NCBI RefSeq assembly: GCF_947172395.1
Contig: NC_069102.1
Coordinates: forward strand, 12,300,250-12,364,249
DNA length: 64,000 bases
Source of the DNA: Bicyclus anynana
Taxonomy: Eukaryota > Arthropoda > Insecta > Lepidoptera > Nymphalidae
Direction of reading: 5' to 3'
Under the pieces are notes generated by a model, which was not told where the DNA came from, searched no databases, and worked only from the letters and a program-made list of their open reading frames with translations. Shown here piece by piece: positions 57,901-64,000 of the stretch (position 1 is its first letter; the number at the start of each line of letters is the position of its first letter). Position numbers and translations under genes: made by a program.

Positions 57901-58025
57901 TCTTTATCGTGTGGATTCTCTAAAATGTGGTTGATATTACGCAAAAGTTCGTGGAGTATTTTACTGAACTTATTTATGTCTTTGATGTTTTGCTCCACTA
58001 GGGCTAAACGCGCCATGTCCTCCAT
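48911..58025 (-). CDS. NGLY1: NGLY1: cytosolic peptide:N-glycanase
   Basis: Eleven exons in minus order: 58025-57813, 57136-56960, 56893-56797, 56432-56267, 55691-55513, 55129-54947, 53691-53521, 53141-52990, 52097-51823, 50509-50348, 49086-48911; about 650 aa, as expected. The enzyme releases N-glycans from misfolded glycoproteins sent from the ER to the cytosol. Exons 1-2 form the PUB domain (p97 binding: NINHILENPHDKELRTIES, VPNGFAFPNEQTLSKLR). Exons 5-7 form the transglutaminase-like core: zinc-site pairs CTDCGG and CIECQ, catalytic Cys in GRCGEWANC (residue ~307), His in TDHVWCE (~334), Asp in WLHADPCEG (~351). Exons 8-11 give the linker and PAW domain (HGRISGSKEWRLERGEM, FRKVEKDWRQVYLARE, GTISWRMAAKEGLVF, VSWQHAQLFRQPLSD). 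All joins keep frame except exon 3 to 4, where the nearest splice sites are one base out, so that border or a base there is uncertain. Exons 6 and 8 have local tandem copies. Confidence 0.93.
49252..49440. mobile_element. Half copy of the 39-bp-TIR MITE in NGLY1 intron 10
   Basis: TTTAGAATTTAAACTATCGT through GGCTAAAACTCACGTGATAT to CGCGGCACGATCCAAAC. Only one terminal arm is kept. Confidence 0.65.
49481..49745 (-). mobile_element. SINE B copy B7 in NGLY1 intron 10
   Basis: Full body from CATCAACCCATATTCGGCTC to GGATTCGAACCCACACCGTC; box A end is lost. Confidence 0.75.
49830..50130 (+). pseudogene. LTR retrotransposon gag fragment in NGLY1 intron 10
   Basis: MSTYLGHLQHFDHTNGEWQI then FKGKLTQFFNIKSV resembles the N-terminus of Ty3/Gypsy-type gag proteins from insects. 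After about 55 codons the frame shifts and continues as LAANLAYPQQLD, VGHF. No LTR or pol is seen, so it is an inactive scrap. Confidence 0.5.
50264..50279. repeat. Poly-C run
   Basis: About 14 C in a row next to CACCCACCC, in NGLY1 intron 10. Confidence 0.8.
50668..50859. mobile_element. MITE with perfect 38-bp inverted ends in NGLY1 intron 9
   Basis: Arms 50668-50705 and 50822-50859 are exact inverted copies (inner ends CTATTATCCGCGAAA and TTTCGCGGATAATAG). 192 bp overall, no ORF. Confidence 0.85.
50860..51822. other. Rest of NGLY1 intron 9
   Basis: AT-rich with no recognised gene or full element. Confidence 0.4.
52321..53121. repeat. 150-bp tandem array of NGLY1 exon 8 plus its 5' splice site
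   Basis: CTCACTCACCTCTCGACCAT recurs at 52381, 52531, 52681, 52831 and 52981, a period of exactly 150 bp; a 60-bp partial unit ends the array at 52321. Each unit holds most of exon 8 (minus strand, QSELVSALLTLREHRHAQLS, then ARRKYLSVRNLRELADLMVE) and the donor AG/GTGAGTGAG, but no AG placed in a usable phase. Only the copy at 53141-52990 has the real acceptor (GTCGTAG). By eye the inner units are identical. Confidence 0.9.
53213..53430. mobile_element. RTE-type LINE 3' end in NGLY1 intron 7
   Basis: CATCATATCAGCCGATGGAC, TTGTAGGGACTTCCAAACAT, CGAATCCCTGCGACTCGCTT, as also at 59124 and 62185. Confidence 0.65.
53903..54241 (-). mobile_element. SINE A copy A9 in NGLY1 intron 6
   Basis: Full copy with a 20-base T tail on the left and complement boxes GGGATCGAACCC and CCACTGCGCCACGGAGG on the right. 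Very close to A8, so both look young. Confidence 0.85.
54480..54760. repeat. Unassigned GC-richer stretch in NGLY1 intron 6
   Basis: CTTCGCCGGAAGACGACATC, GGTCTATCTAATGGTGGTGT, CGGCCCTCTTAGCCGTGGGA. It stands out in composition and looks like a mobile-element piece, but the family is not recognised and no ORF runs through it. Confidence 0.4.
54771..54916 (-). pseudogene. Broken tandem copy of NGLY1 exon 6
   Basis: Repeats the 3' part of exon 6 and its donor right after the real exon (54917 onward). Relative to the real exon it lacks about 23 nt between GTGCGCACGCTGC and GGCGAGTGGGCC, which destroys the catalytic-Cys codon frame. It has no separate acceptor. Confidence 0.8.
55931..56145. mobile_element. 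Short interspersed repeat in NGLY1 intron 4
   Basis: From ACTAGCAGATGCTAGCATCT through TCAGCCAAATCGGTATAGTA to TTTATAATATTAGTAGGATA. Confidence 0.6.
57425..57535. mobile_element. Fragment of the 39-bp-TIR MITE in NGLY1 intron 1
   Basis: GAACCAGCTCATGACTAAAG, GGGTTTAAAACTAGTCGGGC, TTAGCCATGTTTTATAATAA; diverged right half of the 43629-43850 element. Confidence 0.6.
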
Positions 58026-58711
58026 TTTCGGTTTATTATAATTTTAATGCTACGGAATGTTTATTTATTATCGCTCTATTGACCCATGTTATCACTCCAT
58101 TTCACAAATCCACAATAATTTCAGTTTCACACTTGTCAAATTTTGATTTGTCATGTTAGATTCGTTCGAAAACTTTGCCATGTTGGTTTTATTTTATTTA
58201 TAGTATAAAACCATTATAAAACTAATTTCCAGGCTTAACACAATTCTTTAGGTACCTACTAAAAATCAAAATTCAATTTTGTCATTTTCTTCATCGATCG
58301 ATATTGGTTTTCTTAATGTTTTGTATATGGCAACCGTCAACGGTCTTTTTAACCGACTTCCAAAAAAGGTTCTACGTTCGGCTGTATGTATGTTTTTTTT
58401 TTCTAGGTCTGTGATGGCTACCGTCTTTTAGCGGCTAAATTTGAAAATAAAAATATACCCTTCTTTATTTTAAACTTATGGATACAACTGGATACAACGT
58501 CCATACCGATTCACAGTCTATAATCTAAGACCATAGATTTACCATTCGGTACAAGTACGACCGACTTTTTCCTTGTAGGAGGCTTGTAGACAGCTATAAA
58601 CATCTGTACCTAAGTGTACTATATAGATTTATGGCTATAAAGTCCACGATCCTCGACGATTTCCATGGTAACGGCAGTATAAACATTCTCTAAGTTTACT
58701 CAATATTCAAA
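58026..58711. promoter_or_regulatory. Divergent NGLY1-BBS4 intergenic region
   Basis: 686 bp separate the two start codons. It holds a TTTTAACCGACTTCCAAAAA repeat end (58345-58410) and the X-box near the BBS4 side. No TATA box stands out at either end, as is usual for housekeeping genes. Confidence 0.5.
58659..58672 (+). promoter_or_regulatory. X-box (RFX transcription-factor site) of BBS4
   Basis: ATTTCCATGGTAAC fits the 14-bp consensus RYYNYYATRRNRAC at every position and lies 40 bp before the BBS4 ATG. RFX factors switch on ciliary genes, including BBS genes, through such sites close to the start. Confidence 0.7.
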
Positions 58712-61700
58712 ATGAGAAAACATTCGCTTTTTGAAAGTAACAAAAACGACGGTAAGAATATATTAAAAATGAGAGTAAAGAAGAGCGTACAGAGTTTTTT
58801 TTTAATATTAATTATTACTTTATACATGTTAATATTATTTTAGATTTGAAACGCGGTTCACAGAACTGGTTGCTTCATGCACGCTATGTTCGTGGTGAAC
58901 ACGCAATGTGTTTGGAGCTGGCAGAAAAGTTGCAGAAAGAAACTAACAATTCTCACAGATACGCTCATTTTATAAAGGTACAAGCACCGACGCACCGTGG
59001 TTTCACCCGCAAGAATACGGTGATAATTAATACGGAATACGAGAATGACAATTAACGTGCATTTCTATTGGTAAAAGTTTTTCAAAATTGGTCAGCCCAG
59101 CTCACAAACATAACCTCTTTATAATCATCATCATATCAGCCGATGGACATCCACTGGAGGACCTTTTGTAGGGACTTCCAAACATCACTATACTAAGCCG
59201 CCTGCATCTAGCGAATCCCTGCGACTCGCTTGATGTCGTCAGTGTACCTGGTGGGGGGGGTCTACCAACATTGCGCTTTGTAGTGCGGGGTCGCCATTCC
59301 AGCACCTCTTTATAATATTAGATAGTAATTTCATTAAATTTCAGGGTGCAGTGTTGGCTGACGCGGGCAGGTTGCAGGAGGCGGTGGATAAGTTCCACAG
59401 CTGCATACGTTTGCATCCACAGGATCCGGAGCCGCTAAAGCAAGTTGCCAAGTGCCTGTTAGTAAGACATTATAGTTATTCAGTTGCTTGCATCTATAAT
59501 AAAACCAAACAAACTAATTAAAAATTAGGGGTTTCGCTACTACTTATTCATAAATTGATGTAAATTTTAAAAGCTCAGAGCAAGCTAATAAAATTTACTA
59601 AACCATTATTTGTGTTTTAGGTATCGACAAGGCCGTTTTCAATTAGCACTCGAGGCTTACCTAGAAGCTGATAAACTGTCGAAGCATCCAGACCCAGAAA
59701 TATACTGCGCTTTAGGTAAGAGAACTGAAGAAAATATTAAGTATAGTCTGACCATAAAAAAATCATATTTTTAGCAGTCTCTGCAGTTATGCACAACACA
59801 AAGTTTTGTTACAGTCAGAAGGAATTAGTAATTTTTTTTTGCATCATGGCGAATTGACGAAATTTTTATTTGCCTGGTTAGTCTATAATTAAGACATTTG
59901 GGTAACCTGATCTGGCAAAATGAAAACCTTAAATTGGTTGCGGGCACCATAAGTACCTCTCCATATTTTAACAGTCTGTGTATGCTAATAGAAGTAAGTT
60001 CCTTTTTTTCCGCAAGGTTGTTTGATTATTCTGGTCAAGCTTTACCTTTTGGCTTAACTGTACTCGTATTTGGCTTTAAAGATAAATTTAAAAAGGGTAG
60101 GGAGTTACGTACCACGATAAAACAGCGAAACTTTTGACTGTTGATATTCCGATTGAATGCGTGGAGTGTTGACAGAAAAAAACAGCATTGTAAATTCATT
60201 CGTAACACTCCTGGTGATCCGCAGGGGCCAGAAAGCTGTTATTGGCACCCAATCAAATATCTGTATGATATACATCCAAATAAGGTTAAAATCATTAGTT
60301 TCCTCTTGGTAGCCGAATGTGCATGGAGTTTGGGTGACGCAGAGCACGGGATAGAATGGGCGCGCGCAGGGGAGAGTGCGGGGGGTGGGGAGAGAGCCGG
60401 AGCGCTGCTCGCCAAGCTGCTGCAGAATGTGGGAGACCTGAGCGGGGCTCTGGCGGCGTATGACCATGCTTTGACGTGAGTATATGTCTACTTTTGATAG
60501 ACGAATGTGCATGGAGTTTGGGTGGGTGCGAGCCAGCACTCGCACCCATTCTACCTCTAATAATAATAATAAATAATCTATAAGCGCTGCTCGCTCATGT
60601 CGGCGACATTAAAAGAACAGTCCTATAGGCCTCATGAGAATGCTCAAAGTCACTCAGTGGGCGATAAAGCGAGCTACGCATGGAGTTTCTCTGCATTATC
60701 GAATCAATAATGAGGAAAGTCGCTGATGTCGCGAAGATGAAGTGGCAATGGCAGGGCTTATAGTTCGAAGAACCGAAGGACGTTTGAGTCCCAAGGTACT
60801 AGAATGTCGAACTCCCACTGGGTGTTCCGAAAGCGGAATCCAGAGAGCCACCGGGTGGTGGCGTTCGTGCTGTTTGCCATTTGGAAGTCTATGCAAGAGG
60901 CCTATTTCCAGCAGTGGAAGTCCATTGTCTGTTAATGATTCTCATTCCCCTCCAACTAGTCGGTAAATACTTTATTAGGAGTGGGTATGATAATAGTCCA
61001 GTGGGTGGGGATCAAACCACCACCCCTCGGTGATAAGTCGGGTCTGTGAAAAATGAATTTCCAGAACTCACGCTTGCACAGCAGACACCCTGGCATCAGC
61101 GGGTGCGCTGTGTCTCCGCGCTGGGGACCCTCGCAGAGCCTTCCAGCTGCTAGGCGAAGCTCTCTCCCTGCAGCCCATGCAGCACGCTGCAGCGCTGACA
61201 CTAGCTGCAATGCTGCTGCAGCATAGAGACGTGGACGCTGGACTGGCGCGGCTTAAAGCGGCTTTAAGCGCTCATCCGACGTGTGTCGCGGCTCACTCTA
61301 ATCTCGGACTCGCTTTGTTAACGAAGAAGAAGTTTGTTGCGGTAAGTTTTACTCTTAGCTTATACTTACTCAAGTTTACCTTTTTTAACTGACTTCAAAA
61401 GGAGGAGGTTATTAGTTTGATTGGTATGTTTTTTTATGTTATAAACTTGAGGAATTGACAAAATCTAAATGTAATAGGTACCTACGGACCTACCTATTTC
61501 CTTATAGTCTTTTTAATTTAATTTTTTATCATCCTAAAAGTTTCACATCCTAGAGTTTACTTGGTTACACGCGCTAGTCTCAGGATTTTTTTTTAATATT
61601 TTTTTCAGTGTTGTTGATTCCTTGAGGAAGGCTAGAGGCTAAACCTACGTACCTATAACATTTGGCTACCCTACATAGGTAAAGACCTGTAAAGACATGA

Positions 61701-63733
61701 GGCACCATAATTACATCATCATCCTCATTAACATTTTTAGCCCTCTCTTGATCATGGGTTTATTCTCAAAATGAGTGGATAGTCCACCACGCTAGACCAA
61801 TTTGCAGACACGTAAATTATTAAGAAAATTCTCAGGTACAGGTTTCCTCACGGCTCACGATGTATTTCTTTGGGATGCATTGTTTAATTTCTTAAAATGC
61901 ACATAACTAAAAAGTTGGAGGTGCATCATTGACCGGATTCGAATCGAAGGCAGAGATCATATGGACTATCACGGCTCTTGTGCTTGTAATAGGACTAATT
62001 CTCCTTTTGCAGGCGCTAACATGTCTGCAGCGCTCAGTATGGGCGGCTCCACTGAGCGCCCGCGCCGCCCACAACCTGGGCTACGCGCTGCTCATCTGCA
62101 GGAGACCTGCCTCCGCCTTCTGCAGACTGGCTTCTTCTGCTGCACTCAAGCCGCAGCAGCATTATACTGTGAGCAAGCACCGGAGTCATCATTATCGTCT
62201 TAGCAGCCGATGGGCATCCACTGCAGGATATAGGCCTTCTGTAGGGACTTCCAAACATCACGATCCTGAGCCGCCTGCATCTAGCGAATACCTGCGACTC
62301 GCCGACGTCGTCAGTCCAACTAGAGCGCTTTCTAGAGCGAGGTCGCCATTCCAGCATCTTGGGAAATAGCACCGGAGTCTTGTTTAAAAATATCGAAGTA
62401 TTCAAACCTGTTATGGGTACCTAAATAGTCTAAATACGTTTGGAAAATACAGACATCACTATCTATCTAGCCCCAAAGTAGGTTAGTGTGAGAATGAATA
62501 AGATGAATAAGCGTATACCTACGTTGCATCTTCTATTTGCCATGAAAATCCCATTAAAATCGGTTCAGTCGTTCCAGAATACATATAGCCCTGAAAACAC
62601 AGATACTCGTAGATAATTTTTTTTTAAATCTGTGTGTTTTAGTATCGTGTAAATAGCTTGAAAAGCACCTTAGATTAGACAACACGTGTTTCTAGAAAAC
62701 CTAAATTAAGATAAATAGTAGCCGACACCCGCGGCTTCCTCCCGTTCCCGTTAGAATACGTCAAACAGATAAAGAGATTACCCCCCACGACTTACTTCAA
62801 TACAACAACTTTACCTCTTTATAATATTAGTAGGCACAGATACCTACTTATGATCTAAATTGATTCCTAAAACACTTGTTTTGCGTTCTAGGTATTACTC
62901 ATAGCGATCGCCCTTGAGCGTTTAGGAGACAGCAGAGCCGATGCTGCCTACAATCGAGCTGCAACTCTGGCACCACATGACCCTCTGATCAGACTCAACT
63001 TGGCTGGCAGACACGCTAGAGTTGGCAGATTGGTTGACGCGGTTGAAGAGGCTAGAGTGGTCGCAGAATTGCTACAGAGAGCACCAGACGCCCAGGTAAC
63101 ATTTGTTCTAGCGCTAAATAACTAAATGGTCAGACTGCCTGGCTGGCAATCTCAGCAGCTAGGCAGACTATTTGATAAAAAAAATCAAGGCGGTGTTATG
63201 CCAAAGCTCTTAAAGTTCATTTTGTTTTTTTGGCACCGCCTTCAAACCGCACAATAGAAAGCACATAGTAACGATGTAATTTTTAACCGACTTCAAAAAA
63301 AAGGAGGAGGTTCTCAATTCGACGCAGTTTGTCACCTTCGTCATTTCTTAACCAATTTTGAAATTTTCTTTTTGTTTGAATGTGTATACTCCAGAAGTGG
63401 TCCCATTGTCACCATATCAGGATCTTGGAGAAATCGAGGGAAACTTTCAAAAATTGTAAGGACAACTAGCGTTTTAAATTTTTTCCATTAATCTTTTTGT
63501 AGCACTACAACTTAATGAAGGTCTGGAATCGATGATGGAGTCTTAAAATAAAATAATTATAATCTTAGGGAGGTATTAATTCTAAGGACTGCATTTCTTT
63601 TCAGTTAGCCAGTTCTCTGGCAACGCTAACGGGATTGCTCCGTGATGCTGGAGTTGATTTATCTCAAACTCCTACAAACTCTGATGAAGCAAAAACTCAG
63701 GGGACTACAGAATTGGAACCCGACGAAGTTTAA
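58712..63733 (+). CDS. BBS4: BBS4: BBSome TPR subunit
   Basis: Nine exons: 58712-58751, 58844-58977, 59345-59457, 59621-59715, 60313-60475, 61065-61341, 62013-62168, 62892-63095, 63605-63733. All joins in frame, 436 aa (vertebrate BBS4 is about 520; the shortfall is mostly at the C-terminal tail). The opening KRGSQNWLLHARYVRGEHAM is the conserved NWLIHxxYxR segment. TPR helix pairs follow through the length: LQEAVDKFHSCIRLHPQDPE, YRQGRFQLALEAYLEADKLS, AAHSNLGLALLTKKKFVA, AAHNLGYALLICRRPASAF, LERLGDSRADAAYNRAATLA. In the BBSome it helps move membrane cargo in cilia, and in vertebrates it binds PCM1 at centriolar satellites. Exon 3 uses an unusual donor (CT/GTTAGT); using the stronger-looking GTAAGA three bases later would break the frame. 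The stop overlaps its own poly(A) signal (TAAATAAATAAA, 63731-63742). The 5' end of exon 5 is echoed just after it. Confidence 0.93.
59124..59305. mobile_element. RTE-type LINE 3' end in BBS4 intron 2
   Basis: ATCATCATATCAGCCGATGG to TGCGGGGTCGCCATTCCAGC, same family as 53213-53430. Confidence 0.65.
59716..60312. other. BBS4 intron 4
   Basis: No exon or known repeat recognised; two short open frames have no resemblance to TPR sequence. Confidence 0.4.
60494..60521 (+). repeat. Short duplicate of the BBS4 exon 5 start
   Basis: GAATGTGCATGGAGTTTGGG, which begins exon 5 at 60315, recurs at about 60502, only some 27 bp after the exon 5 donor, preceded by a similar TAG/TAGA. Confidence 0.7.
60878..61045. 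mobile_element. RTE-type end plus TTCCCCTCCAACTA-type repeat in BBS4 intron 5
   Basis: 60878-60932 has CAAGAGGCCTATTTCCAGCA and GTGGAAGTCCATTGTCTG. 60940-61045 has CATTCCCCTCCAACTAGTCG and GATAATAGTCCAGTGGGTG; it ends about 20 bp before exon 6. Confidence 0.55.
61722..61975 (-). mobile_element. SINE B copy B8 in BBS4 intron 6
   Basis: Diverged copy: CCACCACGCTAGACCAATTT, GAAAATTCTCAGGTACAGGT, GACCGGATTCGAATC. Ends about 35 bp before exon 7. Confidence 0.65.
62185..62362. mobile_element. RTE-type LINE 3' end in BBS4 intron 7
   Basis: CAGCCGATGGGCATCCACTG to GAGGTCGCCATTCCAGCATC; starts about 20 bp after the exon 7 donor. Confidence 0.65.
62715..62835. mobile_element. TATAATATTAG-type repeat in BBS4 intron 7
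   Basis: Shortened copy: GTAGCCGACACCCGCGGCTT, CCCGTTCCCGTTAGAATACG, then CTCTTTATAATATTAGTAGG. Confidence 0.55.
63280..63500. repeat. GAAGTCGGTTAAAA-type repeat in BBS4 intron 8
   Basis: Reverse orientation: TTTTTAACCGACTTCAAAAA and AAGGAGGAGGTTCTCAATTC, ending near TTTAAATTTTTTCCATTA. It matches 3440-3695 in complement. Confidence 0.6.
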
Positions 63734-63742
63734 ATAAATAAA
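63731..63742 (+). terminator. BBS4 stop codon overlapping poly(A) signals
   Basis: TAAATAAATAAA: the TAA stop is followed at once by two overlapping AATAAA hexamers, so the 3' UTR is probably very short. Confidence 0.65.
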
Positions 63743-63779
63743 ATTTAGGTAAATATTCGCCTCCAAAAAATCGGAAAAT

Positions 63780-63960
63780 ACAATCAGCCAGCCAACTATA
63801 GCTTGGCAAGATCGTTGATGACACTCCCATGATATGCGGGCTACGAGGGGAAAGGACTGCGCGGGAGTCGTGCGCGCGGGGCAGAGGGAAGGACTGCGCA
63901 GGTATGACGTCGTGCGCGCGGGGCATCGCTACCCCCTCCTGGCCCGCGCGGACCATCGAG
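63780..63960. repeat. GC-rich interspersed repeat at the right end
   Basis: CTCCCATGATATGCGGGCTA, GGACTGCGCGGGAGTCGTGC and a second GGACTGCGCAGG; the family also occurs at 13975-14120 and 33835-33955. Confidence 0.5.
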
Positions 63961-64000
63961 AATGTTACGAACGTATTTGATACTACCTACCTACGTCTTC

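Overview
The window is animal genomic DNA, almost certainly from a moth or butterfly. It is AT-rich. Genes are split into short exons with GT-AG introns, and introns and gaps are packed with repeats: tRNA-derived SINEs, CR1-like and RTE-like LINE ends, hAT-like and other MITEs, a dead mariner, and the repeat that opens with ACTAGCGGACGCCCGCGACT. The protein genes are a serpin cluster plus three conserved eukaryotic housekeeping or ciliary genes. The species cannot be named from the sequence.

Layout. (1) 1-2294: the 5' half of a TATDN1-type (TatD family) nuclease gene on the minus strand, running off the left edge. (2) 2295-9500: repeat-filled spacer. (3) 9572-45576: three tandem, same-strand serpin genes, called A, B and C here, about 12 kb apart. 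Each has nine coding exons with matching boundaries: a 28-nt signal-peptide exon, and a last exon that carries the reactive-centre loop (RCL). All exon joins keep frame, giving 401/402 aa (A), 398 aa (B) and 394 aa (C). Serpin A has two complete alternative last exons, each with its own RCL, stop, hairpin-rich 3' UTR and poly(A) signal. Serpin B has exon 2 twice, inside a 1,563-bp tandem duplication that looks perfect. (4) 45577-48910: repeats and one 93-codon hydrophobic ORF whose start codon lies inside a MITE target-site duplication. (5) 48911-58025, minus: a full-length NGLY1 (cytosolic peptide:N-glycanase) gene with PUB, zinc-binding/transglutaminase core and PAW domains. Two of its exons have local tandem copies; one is a 150-bp exon-plus-5'-splice-site array. 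(6) 58712-63733, plus: a complete BBS4 (BBSome TPR subunit) gene, divergent from NGLY1, with an RFX-type X-box 40 bp before its ATG. (7) 63740-64000: repeat.

Function. The serpins are predicted secreted protease inhibitors sharing one scaffold with different RCLs. Two routes to RCL diversity are visible together: gene duplication (A/B/C) and exon duplication (9a/9b). NGLY1 acts in cytosolic clearance of misfolded glycoproteins, BBS4 in ciliary cargo transport, TATDN1 in DNA hydrolysis; nothing suggests these three work with the serpins.

Limits. Gene models come from reading splice sites and comparing with remembered family sequences. No search, alignment program or transcript data was used. 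Repeat boundaries are approximate, and repeat family names are descriptive.
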